Of a stretch of 64,000 nt of DNA, positions 34,170 to 41,347 are shown piece by piece (positions within the stretch are counted from its first letter, which is position 1; each line of letters starts with the position of its first letter). The notes under the pieces are model-generated. The model ran no database searches. It was not told where the DNA came from and worked only from the letters and a program-made list of their open reading frames with translations. The DNA is from Croceibacterium selenioxidans (GTDB lineage: Bacteria; Pseudomonadota; Alphaproteobacteria; Sphingomonadales; Sphingomonadaceae), in NCBI RefSeq assembly GCF_018599195.1, contig NZ_JAHFVK010000002.1, positions 1,367,960-1,431,959 of the forward strand, in the 5' to 3' direction. The translations under genes were made by a program, and so were the position numbers.

Positions 34170-36785
34170 CTAGTTGGCCAAACCCGGCTGTACGGTGCCG
34201 AGATTGACGAGGCCGTCGGTATCGCTCGGTACGGAGAATTCGAAGCTCCGGTCGATAGTACCATTGGGGCCATAGGTTTCCACAAGATAACGTCGGCCGG
34301 GCAGCAGGTTCGCAATGGCGAAGCGTCCAACCGAATTGGTGAAGAACGGCGTCGGCTCGGGCGTGTCGCCTTCCTTCACGTCGAGCAGGGTGACCCGCCC
34401 GCCGATTAGCGCGACCGGCCGATCCGGCGCGGTGACGAGCGTACCCATCGCGCTGACGAACGCATCGGTCCCGACCTTGTAGACGTAGCCGCTCTTGTAC
34501 GGCGGGTTGACTCGCAGCACGCCCGGCCCGGTGTCGTATCCGGTCGGCGGGTCCTCCACGTCGTATTGGACCGACTGGACGACGTAAGATGCGAGGAAAT
34601 TGTTCACTGCTGCTCCGAGTGCGCCACTGCGGCCGATAAAGTTGTTCTCGGCCAGGGATTGGCCGGCCACGACACTGCGTTTGCCAAGGTTTTCGTGCGG
34701 ATGAAGCAGCATGAAGCTGTCGTTGATCCGGCGGCCGATACCGAATTCGCCGTCGGCAAAGGCCAGGGTCGTGCCGACGCGAACGGAGGTGGCGTTGACG
34801 TCCGAGAAGTTCGAGAAGCTCGGACCGTAAGTCGCATGGCTGATCGCCGCGTCGAAGCGATTGGCGGAATAGGAGGCATAGCCTTGCGCCCGGACGCTGT
34901 CGTCCTGATGGGCGACCACGCCACCGAAGCCAAGGCTGTTGATCTCGTTGAGGCCGCTCTGATTGTACGAAAGCTCGCCCAGGTTGTCGCGGCTTTCGTA
35001 CCGTGCCTCAGCCCGGCGCCGGTAGTCGGGCTGGAAAATCAGCCCAACGTTGACGCTGAAGCCGTCGCTCCCCGAGAAGGCTGACGGGAACTTGGCGTAG
35101 TCGGCTCCCGCGCGGAACGTCCAGCGGTCGTTGAGGCGATAGTATCCGCTCGCCCCGATCCGATAGCTGTCGCCCACTGCATCGCGACCCTTGAGGTACG
35201 AGGCGGTCGCGGTTGCGAGAAAGCGGAAGCTGAATTGCCGCGTGTACTGAGAGGAAAACGAGAACGAGGTCGTGTTGATCGCTTCCGGATTTCCCAGCGT
35301 TGCAAAGCCGGAAGAGACGTAATCCGCGCGTAACGAAAAGTTGTCCGCCAGGCCTCCCCGATCCATGAACTGTTCGTAGCTCACGCCACCGGCGAAGCCC
35401 TGGTCGGCAGTTTCCGAGTTGCTTCCGGCCACATCGAGAAGAATGCGGCCGCCGTTGCCAAGCACGAATTGGCCCTGCCCGTTGAGCGTCTGCACGTCCT
35501 CGCTCAACTGCAGCCCGACGCCAAGTGCCGGCTTGTTCAAGAATGCCTTGCGGAAAAAGCCCGTGAAGGCGACCGGCCCCTTGTAGTCGGGTGCCGTGCT
35601 GAAGTTCCTGTTCGTCGGGCCCAGGAAGGCGCCGTATTCGTAGTCACCCGGATCGAGGTCGATCGGATCAAGATACTGCTGGAAGGACAGGCTTTGGAGG
35701 CTGCCGGTATTGTCCTCGATCTGGATATCGATGTCATTGCTGCCTGCGATGAGGGGCAACGAGCTGAAATCGTAGCGGCCAGGCTGCAAGCGCATTTCGC
35801 GATAGAGCGCGCCGTTACGAATGAAGCGAACGGTCGATTCCCGCTGCAGCACCAATTGACGGTTGGCCTGCAAAATCGCCGAACGGAACGTGTTGAACCG
35901 GCGCTGCTGGCGGAGCACGCCGACGCCGCCCATCTGGACGTATGATTGCTGACCGCGGATCTCTGGATCGAGATCGCCCACCATCCAACGTCGGTAATCT
36001 TCCGGCTCGTCGTAGACCACGCGGGCATAGTTACGCTCGAACTCGTACTTCTCGCCCGCGTCCTCGAACTGTTGGCTGAACTGTGCATCGCCCTCGAAGA
36101 CCACGTTCCCGAAGCGCATCGCGCCGTCGAAATTGATCGTGGGCGGATTGGTGTCGCCGTCCTCCCAAATATAGGACTGGATCGCGTTGAGGTTGAGGTA
36201 GGCGGAGAAGTCTGCCGGCTGAACCGTGACGTCGTTCCGGTCTTCCTGGGGCGGTGCGAACAGGTTCTGGATCGCGCGCTGCTCGGGCGAGACTTCGACC
36301 ACTACGACCGCCAGCGAGCTGGGATCGTAGGTGAGCTCCACGCCGGCGCCCTCCAGATCCGCGGGACCGAAAGTCCGCAGGTTTTGCAGTCGGGCAGACA
36401 GGGTCTGATGGGCCGGGTCATTGAGGATCGGCCGCATCAAACGAACGAAGGTCTCAGAGTCCAGCAGGAAGCGGTCATCGGCCGTGAGTCGCATCGGGAT
36501 TTCGCCCAAGCTGCGACTCTGGAACGTGAGCGGCACCGTCATGTCGATGTCGCGGTCGTAGGGATTGATGTCCGGGCGGCCGTGAGGTCCGATCGGCACT
36601 TGAGGCATCAGTGGCGTTGAAGCGGGAGCGGGCACCGGCTCATGTCCGGGCAGCGGGATCGTCGCCGGAGCGCCTTGCGTTACGGCGCTCGATCGCTGGG
36701 GCAGCGGGATCGGGGCCTGCGCAAAGGCGGTCCCGGCCCATAGGGCCGGTAGCGCGACCGAACAAAGGACGTAACCGAGTCTCAC
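34170..36785 (-). CDS. Fimbrial outer-membrane usher protein
   Basis: A large outer-membrane usher (871 residues) that assembles and exports pilus subunits. It has a signal peptide (ALWAGTAFA-Q), a Pro-rich linker (about 24-75) and an N-terminal domain around FQSRSLGEIPMRLTADDRFLLD. A long beta-barrel region follows with FNTFRSAILQANRQLVLQRE and RLQPGRYDFSSLPLIAGSND, and the C-terminal plug-type beta domain has GGRVTLLD, GRFAIANLLPGRRYLVE. The GTG start overlaps the chaperone stop (GTGA). The sequence fits the alternative/archaic usher type rather than the classical FimD type. Confidence 0.88.
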   Translation of the reverse strand: MRLGYVLCSVALPALWAGTAFAQAPIPLPQRSSAVTQGAPATIPLPGHEPVPAPASTPLMPQVPIGPHGRPDINPYDRDIDMTVPLTFQSRSLGEIPMRLTADDRFLLDSETFVRLMRPILNDPAHQTLSARLQNLRTFGPADLEGAGVELTYDPSSLAVVVVEVSPEQRAIQNLFAPPQEDRNDVTVQPADFSAYLNLNAIQSYIWEDGDTNPPTINFDGAMRFGNVVFEGDAQFSQQFEDAGEKYEFERNYARVVYDEPEDYRRWMVGDLDPEIRGQQSYVQMGGVGVLRQQRRFNTFRSAILQANRQLVLQRESTVRFIRNGALYREMRLQPGRYDFSSLPLIAGSNDIDIQIEDNTGSLQSLSFQQYLDPIDLDPGDYEYGAFLGPTNRNFSTAPDYKGPVAFTGFFRKAFLNKPALGVGLQLSEDVQTLNGQGQFVLGNGGRILLDVAGSNSETADQGFAGGVSYEQFMDRGGLADNFSLRADYVSSGFATLGNPEAINTTSFSFSSQYTRQFSFRFLATATASYLKGRDAVGDSYRIGASGYYRLNDRWTFRAGADYAKFPSAFSGSDGFSVNVGLIFQPDYRRRAEARYESRDNLGELSYNQSGLNEINSLGFGGVVAHQDDSVRAQGYASYSANRFDAAISHATYGPSFSNFSDVNATSVRVGTTLAFADGEFGIGRRINDSFMLLHPHENLGKRSVVAGQSLAENNFIGRSGALGAAVNNFLASYVVQSVQYDVEDPPTGYDTGPGVLRVNPPYKSGYVYKVGTDAFVSAMGTLVTAPDRPVALIGGRVTLLDVKEGDTPEPTPFFTNSVGRFAIANLLPGRRYLVETYGPNGTIDRSFEFSVPSDTDGLVNLGTVQPGLAN

Positions 36786-37585
36786 TGGATGAACGACAGT
36801 GAGATCGGGCCTTGGCCGAAGCCGGGAACCGGGACGCGGAAGGTGCGCTCACCGAGCGCGGGCACATAGCCGGTGCCCACGGCCTGGTTAAGTTCTTCAG
36901 GCGAGATGTCGACGCGGAGCTGCTGGCCGTTGGTATCCAGGCCTTCGAGGCGCCAGCCGAAGTTCGACATCATCGCGTGACGGCGGCCTTCGTTTTTCAG
37001 GGTAATCTCGACGCCATCCTGCATCGGCGGGAGGGCATCGGTGCCCGGCGCGGCGGGCGGCTGGTAATTGAGCTGGTGAACAGAGGTCGCGCTTACGTTT
37101 GGCTTGGCCCCGGGAGGAGCGACCACGACCAGAGCGCGCATGTTGTAAAGCAATTGCACTTGCGCCGCGACGCCCTCGGTCGAGTTCGGTTCGAACGACA
37201 CCGGCAATTGCTGGACCGACACATAGTAGGCTTCGGACGCCGCAAGGTCGGGCTCTCCGACCCATTGCAGGCGAATGACCTGACGGCCACCTGCCGGCAG
37301 GACGCCTTGCGGCGGGAAGATCAGGAACTTGTCGTCAGCGGGGGTTTCGACGATGTTTCCGTTCTCGTCGATGTTCATGAGGAAGACCCGGGTCTCGAAC
37401 GCCAGGTTGCCCTGGTTAATGTTCTGGACCTCGACACGCGCGATGGCATCGGTGCCGCGCGTTTCCATTTCGACTACCATCGGCGAAACGCGCATCGCTG
37501 CCGCGGGTGAACTCAGCGCGGCAAAAGCGGCAAGAGCCGCCGCGAGCGCGCAAGCGCGGCTCTTCAACATCTTCAACACTGTCAT
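36782..37585 (-). CDS. Periplasmic fimbrial chaperone
   Basis: A 267-residue periplasmic chaperone with a signal peptide (ALSSPAAA-M) and an Ig-like PapD fold: MRVSPMVVEMETRGTDAIARVEVQN, ETRVFLMNIDENGN, IFPPQGVLPAGGRQVIRLQWVG (G1-strand side with the conserved Arg), and SVQQLPVSF. Domain 2 begins after about 160. The ATG at 37585 has AGGAT upstream and gives a standard signal peptide. It is coupled to the usher by a four-base overlap and follows the main subunit by about 100 bases. Confidence 0.87.
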   Translation of the reverse strand: MTVLKMLKSRACALAAALAAFAALSSPAAAMRVSPMVVEMETRGTDAIARVEVQNINQGNLAFETRVFLMNIDENGNIVETPADDKFLIFPPQGVLPAGGRQVIRLQWVGEPDLAASEAYYVSVQQLPVSFEPNSTEGVAAQVQLLYNMRALVVVAPPGAKPNVSATSVHQLNYQPPAAPGTDALPPMQDGVEITLKNEGRRHAMMSNFGWRLEGLDTNGQQLRVDISPEELNQAVGTGYVPALGERTFRVPVPGFGQGPISLSFIQ

Positions 37586-37684
37586 GGTATCCTGCCCACT
37601 ACCCAATGACGGCAAATTAGGGTGCGTTCGTGAAGAAAGGGGAAAGATTGCTCTTCCCCCTTTCTCCGAACTTAAGGTTGAACC

Positions 37685-38443
37685 TTAGATCGCGCGCAGC
37701 GTGATCGTGGTCTTGCCTTCGTAGTTACCGGCGACCAGGCCCTTGTTGGTCACGGTCGGGACGACGATGTCGATCGACATGGCCGAGCGCCACGCGCCCT
37801 GCTGCTTCTGAGCAGCGTTCGAAGCGGTGTCGACGGTCAGCGACTGGGTCGTGCCGGTGGTCTGGGCGTTCAGGGCAACACCGTTCCAGCTGGCTTCGAC
37901 GCTGTACGGGATGTTCGCCTGGAACTGGTTGGTGTCATAACCACCCGGGTTGTTGTTCACGAGGCCGCGGATGTCGTTCTTGTTGATCTCGACGACGTTG
38001 TTGGTGTTGCAACCAGCGGTCAGCGTGTCGATGAGCGCGCCGGCCGGAGCAACCATTTCGAACGCCGACTGGACGTTCACGTTGTTGCCGGTCTGAACGC
38101 CGATGACGCCCAGGTCGATGGTCCGCGCGCTGGCGGTGTTGCCGGCGTAGAACGAGCAGTCCTTGTTGACCTTGCCCTTGAGGGTGAATTCAACGTCGAC
38201 GCGGGTCGTCGCCGGGGTGGTGTCGCCCGAGAGCGAACCGCCAAGCGCGGTGTAGCGCGTGCCGATGCCGGCCAGGATCGCGCCTTCGTTGGCTGCCGCG
38301 CCGAGCAGTCCAAGGCCGGTCGGGTTGGTCAGCGGCGAGACAATGCCGCCAGCATAGTGCAGTTCAGCAGTCTGGGCGGCAGCCGGAGCGGCGATACCGA
38401 CGAGGGCGATGGCGGCAACAGCGCCGCTAAGGATCGTCTTCAT
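37685..38443 (-). CDS. Major fimbrial subunit (SCPU/archaic pilin-like)
   Basis: A 252-residue exported protein with a clear signal peptide (GIAAPAAAQ-T). It is Asn/Thr/Gly-rich with beta strands VDVEFTLKGKVNKDC, one cysteine pair (KDC about residue 96 and AGC about 144), and a terminal strand GNYEGKTTITLRAI of the donor-strand type. The ribosome site AGAGGAAA and its position just before the chaperone suggest it is the abundant shaft pilin. Low Lys/Arg and high Asn/Thr content differ from neighbours, as usual for exported fibre proteins. Confidence 0.75.
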   Translation of the reverse strand: MKTILSGAVAAIALVGIAAPAAAQTAELHYAGGIVSPLTNPTGLGLLGAAANEGAILAGIGTRYTALGGSLSGDTTPATTRVDVEFTLKGKVNKDCSFYAGNTASARTIDLGVIGVQTGNNVNVQSAFEMVAPAGALIDTLTAGCNTNNVVEINKNDIRGLVNNNPGGYDTNQFQANIPYSVEASWNGVALNAQTTGTTQSLTVDTASNAAQKQQGAWRSAMSIDIVVPTVTNKGLVAGNYEGKTTITLRAI

Positions 38444-38592
38444 AGCTTACTTTCCTCTGTTGTTGCCGCACCCACTTTCGAGGGTAACGGCGGGATATCT
38501 GCACCGTAGTAGTGGGGACCGGGAGGGCATCGGTGCCTGCTCCCCCGGGGTTACGTCCGCGGATGGGTCCGCGACCGAATTCATGATTCCAG

Positions 38593-39117
38593 TCAGATGG
38601 GGGAGACGGTGATCGTAATCGTCTCCGCGTATTCTCCGGCGAGCAGGCCCGCTTCGCCCGAAGGCGTGCCGAGCTGAACCGCCAGGACCATTCCGTCCGT
38701 GGCGATGCCGCCGTTGCTGGAAATGATGCCGCCAGCCTGAAGCTGCTGGCTGCCGAAAGTCTTGCTGACGACCTGGGTCGCGGGATACCGAACGGGCATC
38801 TGTACCGCGAGCGAGTAGGGCAGCTTGCCGCCGAACGGGCCCTGGCCATTCGGCATCGTCGTATGAGTGAGAGCGCCCTGCGCCCCTTTGATCGTCATCG
38901 TGAAGGGAACGTTGCAGTCGAACGCGACCTGGGTCTGGAATCCAAGGCCGCGGCGCTCGATGTTACCGAAGTCCATGTCGGCCACACTGCCCATCGCGCA
39001 ATGCTCACGGATCGAGCCGTTTACCGCGACATCGAGTGAACGCACGTTCTGGATTTCGTCCGCACTTGCCGGCGTCGCAAACGCCGTTGCGACAAGCGCC
39101 ATAAGCAGGAACCGCAC
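38593..39117 (-). CDS. Minor fimbrial subunit (SCPU-like)
   Basis: A 174-residue exported protein, the first gene of the pilus operon. The signal peptide is LLMALVATAFATPASA-D. The mature domain has two cysteines (REHCAMG, AFDCNVP) and ends EYAETITITVSPI, the last strand of SCPU-like pilins (compare TITLRAI in the next gene). The GTG start at 39117 follows GGAGGGG by three bases; a longer in-frame version would not give a good signal. It probably forms a specialised pilus part or initiator. Confidence 0.7.
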   Translation of the reverse strand: MRFLLMALVATAFATPASADEIQNVRSLDVAVNGSIREHCAMGSVADMDFGNIERRGLGFQTQVAFDCNVPFTMTIKGAQGALTHTTMPNGQGPFGGKLPYSLAVQMPVRYPATQVVSKTFGSQQLQAGGIISSNGGIATDGMVLAVQLGTPSGEAGLLAGEYAETITITVSPI

Positions 39118-39591
39118 TGACCCCTCCACCCCATACGCCAGGGCTGCGCAAACGCTGCCCCAACGACCTCTCAACTATGGGAGAGCCCTTACGACTCAAC
39201 CCCCTCAATGAAAAAAAGTTAGTACATCATTAAGTTGCGACGGGTAGTCCCAAAATCGAGTTGTACGGTTTTGAGGCAGTCTTCTGCGACGGAGGCAATG
39301 CTGGTAATCCAAGGAGTTCCGCGGCTGCTAATGGTTAATAGCTGTCGTGCAGCGGGTCCCTCGCAGACCTATCCGTCCTGAATCGAGACGCTGAAGTTAA
39401 GAATCTTAATGAGAAGGGACTCGTTTCACTAACTTTAATGAACGGCTCAAGGGCATCGAGGACTCTCGACTTCTTCATCGGTACATTGTAGATTCGCAAA
39501 GAAATCACGGACCTGCCCGCGCTCTCACAAAAAAGGACGGAGACCGGGTTCGTTTAACTATTCATCAACCAAGCGCTGCGAGGGCTCGGTT
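39118..39591. promoter_or_regulatory. Divergent regulatory region between the pilus operon and the PilZ-XRE gene
   Basis: 474 AT-richer bases between divergent genes. It holds TTAACCAT on the minus strand (39338-39331), an exact CtrA half-site; a TTAAGA-A-TCTTAA palindrome at 39397-39409; several TTAATG/CATTAA words; and TTTAACTATTC near 39552. No EcfG consensus was found. Binding sites for the PilZ-XRE protein are expected here but cannot be pinned down. Confidence 0.5.
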
Positions 39592-40302
39592 ATGCCCAAT
39601 CGCACTCCCGTTGAGCCGCAGGCCGCGTCTCCAGTTCGAGGCGCGCATCGTGTTCGATTGCAGCTGGAAGTCTCGGGCTCCTTCGAGCAGGGCGGTCAGA
39701 CGACTGCACTGATCCACAATCTGTCCGCAACCGGCATCCTGATCGAAACCACCGAGGAGCTGTCGCTCGACCAGCGGATTGCGGTCGACCTGCCGGAAGC
39801 GGGTCAGGTTGGGGCGACAGTCGTCTGGACCAGTGGGAGGATTTCGGGTTGCCGCCTGGATCAGCCGCTTCGAAAAGCGGTCCTGAGCGCGGCCCTGTTG
39901 CGCAGTCCCTCTTCGCTGGAAGCGCACCCGCTCGACGAAGCCGATGACGCGACTTCGCGCCAGATGCTGGCCGATCGCCTGCTGGATTTGCGCCGTCGCC
40001 GGGGTTTGAGCCGGACCGCCTTGGCCGAGAGAGCCGGCCTCAGCGCGCCGAGCTTATGGGCTTGGGAGACCGGACGGGTGTCGCCCCGTCGCAAGAACCT
40101 GCTCGCTTTGGCTCGAGCGCTTGACGTCTCGGAACGGGAACTTCTTCCCGAAGACGACGGAGCCCCGCTTTTCAGCGAGCGGGATCAGGTTGATCCCGAC
40201 AACGCCAGGACGCTCGACGGCCTCATCCGCTCAGCAAAACAACGGATTGCGGCAGCGGCGGGCGTCGCCGTAGATAGCGTGAAAATCACGATTGAGTTGT
40301 AA
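39592..40302 (+). CDS. PilZ-XRE fusion: candidate c-di-GMP-responsive transcription regulator
   Basis: A 236-residue protein with an N-terminal PilZ domain (about 15-100) and a C-terminal XRE/Cro-type helix-turn-helix (about 124-184: LRRRRGLSRTALAERAGL, SAPSLWAWETGRVSPRRKNL). The PilZ part keeps the full c-di-GMP motif: R16-GAH-R20 and N43-LSAT-G48 with S45. After the HTH comes an acidic linker and a helix ending KITIEL. ATG 39592 follows GAGGG. It is divergent from the chaperone-usher pilus operon. Reading c-di-GMP and binding the shared promoter is the natural guess, but this is inference. Confidence 0.82.
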   Translation: MPNRTPVEPQAASPVRGAHRVRLQLEVSGSFEQGGQTTALIHNLSATGILIETTEELSLDQRIAVDLPEAGQVGATVVWTSGRISGCRLDQPLRKAVLSAALLRSPSSLEAHPLDEADDATSRQMLADRLLDLRRRRGLSRTALAERAGLSAPSLWAWETGRVSPRRKNLLALARALDVSERELLPEDDGAPLFSERDQVDPDNARTLDGLIRSAKQRIAAAAGVAVDSVKITIEL

Positions 40303-40343
40303 GGGCGATACTCGGCGCGGTTGATCGGACATCATCTAGCCGC

Positions 40344-40360
40344 CGAACTTCTTAAGTTCG
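40344..40360. terminator. Stem-loop between convergent genes
   Basis: CGAACTT and AAGTTCG pair perfectly around CTT. It lies midway between the 3' ends of the PilZ-XRE gene and the gntR gene and could serve both directions. No strong T-run. Confidence 0.5.
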
Positions 40361-40377
40361 AGCGTCGCACCCAAGCC

Positions 40378-41166
40378 TCAAATCCGACGGTGATCGTCGT
40401 CCTCCATCGCGGCGGTCGTGTCCTCGTGCGCAAGGTCGACGAGCGTCTGCATCGCCTTCACGGCTTTCTCGCCGTCACCCTCGACGATCGCATCGAACAC
40501 CCGCACGTGGTCGGGAACAGGATCGCGCGGCAGGGCTCGTGATCGCTGCTTGTAGATGGTCGTCCAGTTTACGGCCGAAGTTATGCTCGCGGCCAGGGAC
40601 ATCATGACCTCGTTGTGCGCGGCGCGGAGCAGCGCGTCGTGGAATTCGCGGTCGGCTGCCCGGCCTGCCTCGGTCGCCAAGGTGTGCCGCCGCATCCCGG
40701 TTAGCGCCCTCTTCATCTTTCGAATGTCGTCCTTGTCGCGCCTCTCGGCCGCCATACGCGCGACCGCAGGCTCCACTACGGCTCGCAGCTCAAACAGGTC
40801 GCGGACGAAGCCGGGATCGGGTTCCCCGGCGAAAGCCCAGGCCAGGACCATCGGATCGAGGAGATTCCAGTTGCTCCGAGGCAAGACCCGTGTGCCATCC
40901 TTGGGCTTGCTGGCGACAAGGCCCTTCGCGGTCAGCACCTGGACCGCCTCTCGGTAGGCTCCACGAGACACATTCAGGGCCTCGGAGTTCGCGACCTCGC
41001 CGGTCAGGCGCGCACCGGGCTGGATGCGACCCGAGACGATCGCTGTTCCGAGATAGTGAGCAATCGCACCGCGCAACCGCCTGCCGGAGCCCCGCCCGGC
41101 CGTCGTGGGTGTCGACAAGACCCCAGGGTCGCTCGCAGTGTCGGGCTTCACGGTTTCGGTCATCAT
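40378..41166 (-). CDS. GntR/FadR-family transcriptional regulator
   Basis: A 262-residue regulator with an N-terminal winged HTH (about 30-100: LGTAIVSGRIQPGARLTGEVANSEALNVSRGAYREAVQVLTAKGL) and a C-terminal FCD domain. The FCD metal ligands are plausible at FHDALL and the later His residues (DHVRVF, LAHED). The linker RVLPRSNWNLLDPMVLAWAF is the wording of sugar-acid regulators such as DgoR. It lies at the edge of the glycan locus, divergent from GH95, and dgoK/dgoA are in the same locus. A galactonate- or keto-deoxy-acid-responsive role is therefore likely but unproven. Confidence 0.85.
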   Translation of the reverse strand: MMTETVKPDTASDPGVLSTPTTAGRGSGRRLRGAIAHYLGTAIVSGRIQPGARLTGEVANSEALNVSRGAYREAVQVLTAKGLVASKPKDGTRVLPRSNWNLLDPMVLAWAFAGEPDPGFVRDLFELRAVVEPAVARMAAERRDKDDIRKMKRALTGMRRHTLATEAGRAADREFHDALLRAAHNEVMMSLAASITSAVNWTTIYKQRSRALPRDPVPDHVRVFDAIVEGDGEKAVKAMQTLVDLAHEDTTAAMEDDDHRRI

Positions 41167-41347
41167 ACCCCTTTGATCGTTGCCTAGCTGACACGCTTTC
41201 GGAATAGAGCGTTTATTGCCAATTGATAAGTGCGCCGAGGTCGTTTCGTATCGAGCCGTCAGCAGTCGCGTCTGACGCAGGCCCCTTTCCCGCCCGGCGT
41301 AACGCGGGTATTACTCCGACATAATCGCAAGAAGGCGAACCAACCGA

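Noticed and set aside
38502..38537. GCACCG and CGGTGC pair between the two first pilin genes
   Set aside because: A 6-bp stem with a large loop. Too weak to call a processing or attenuation site.
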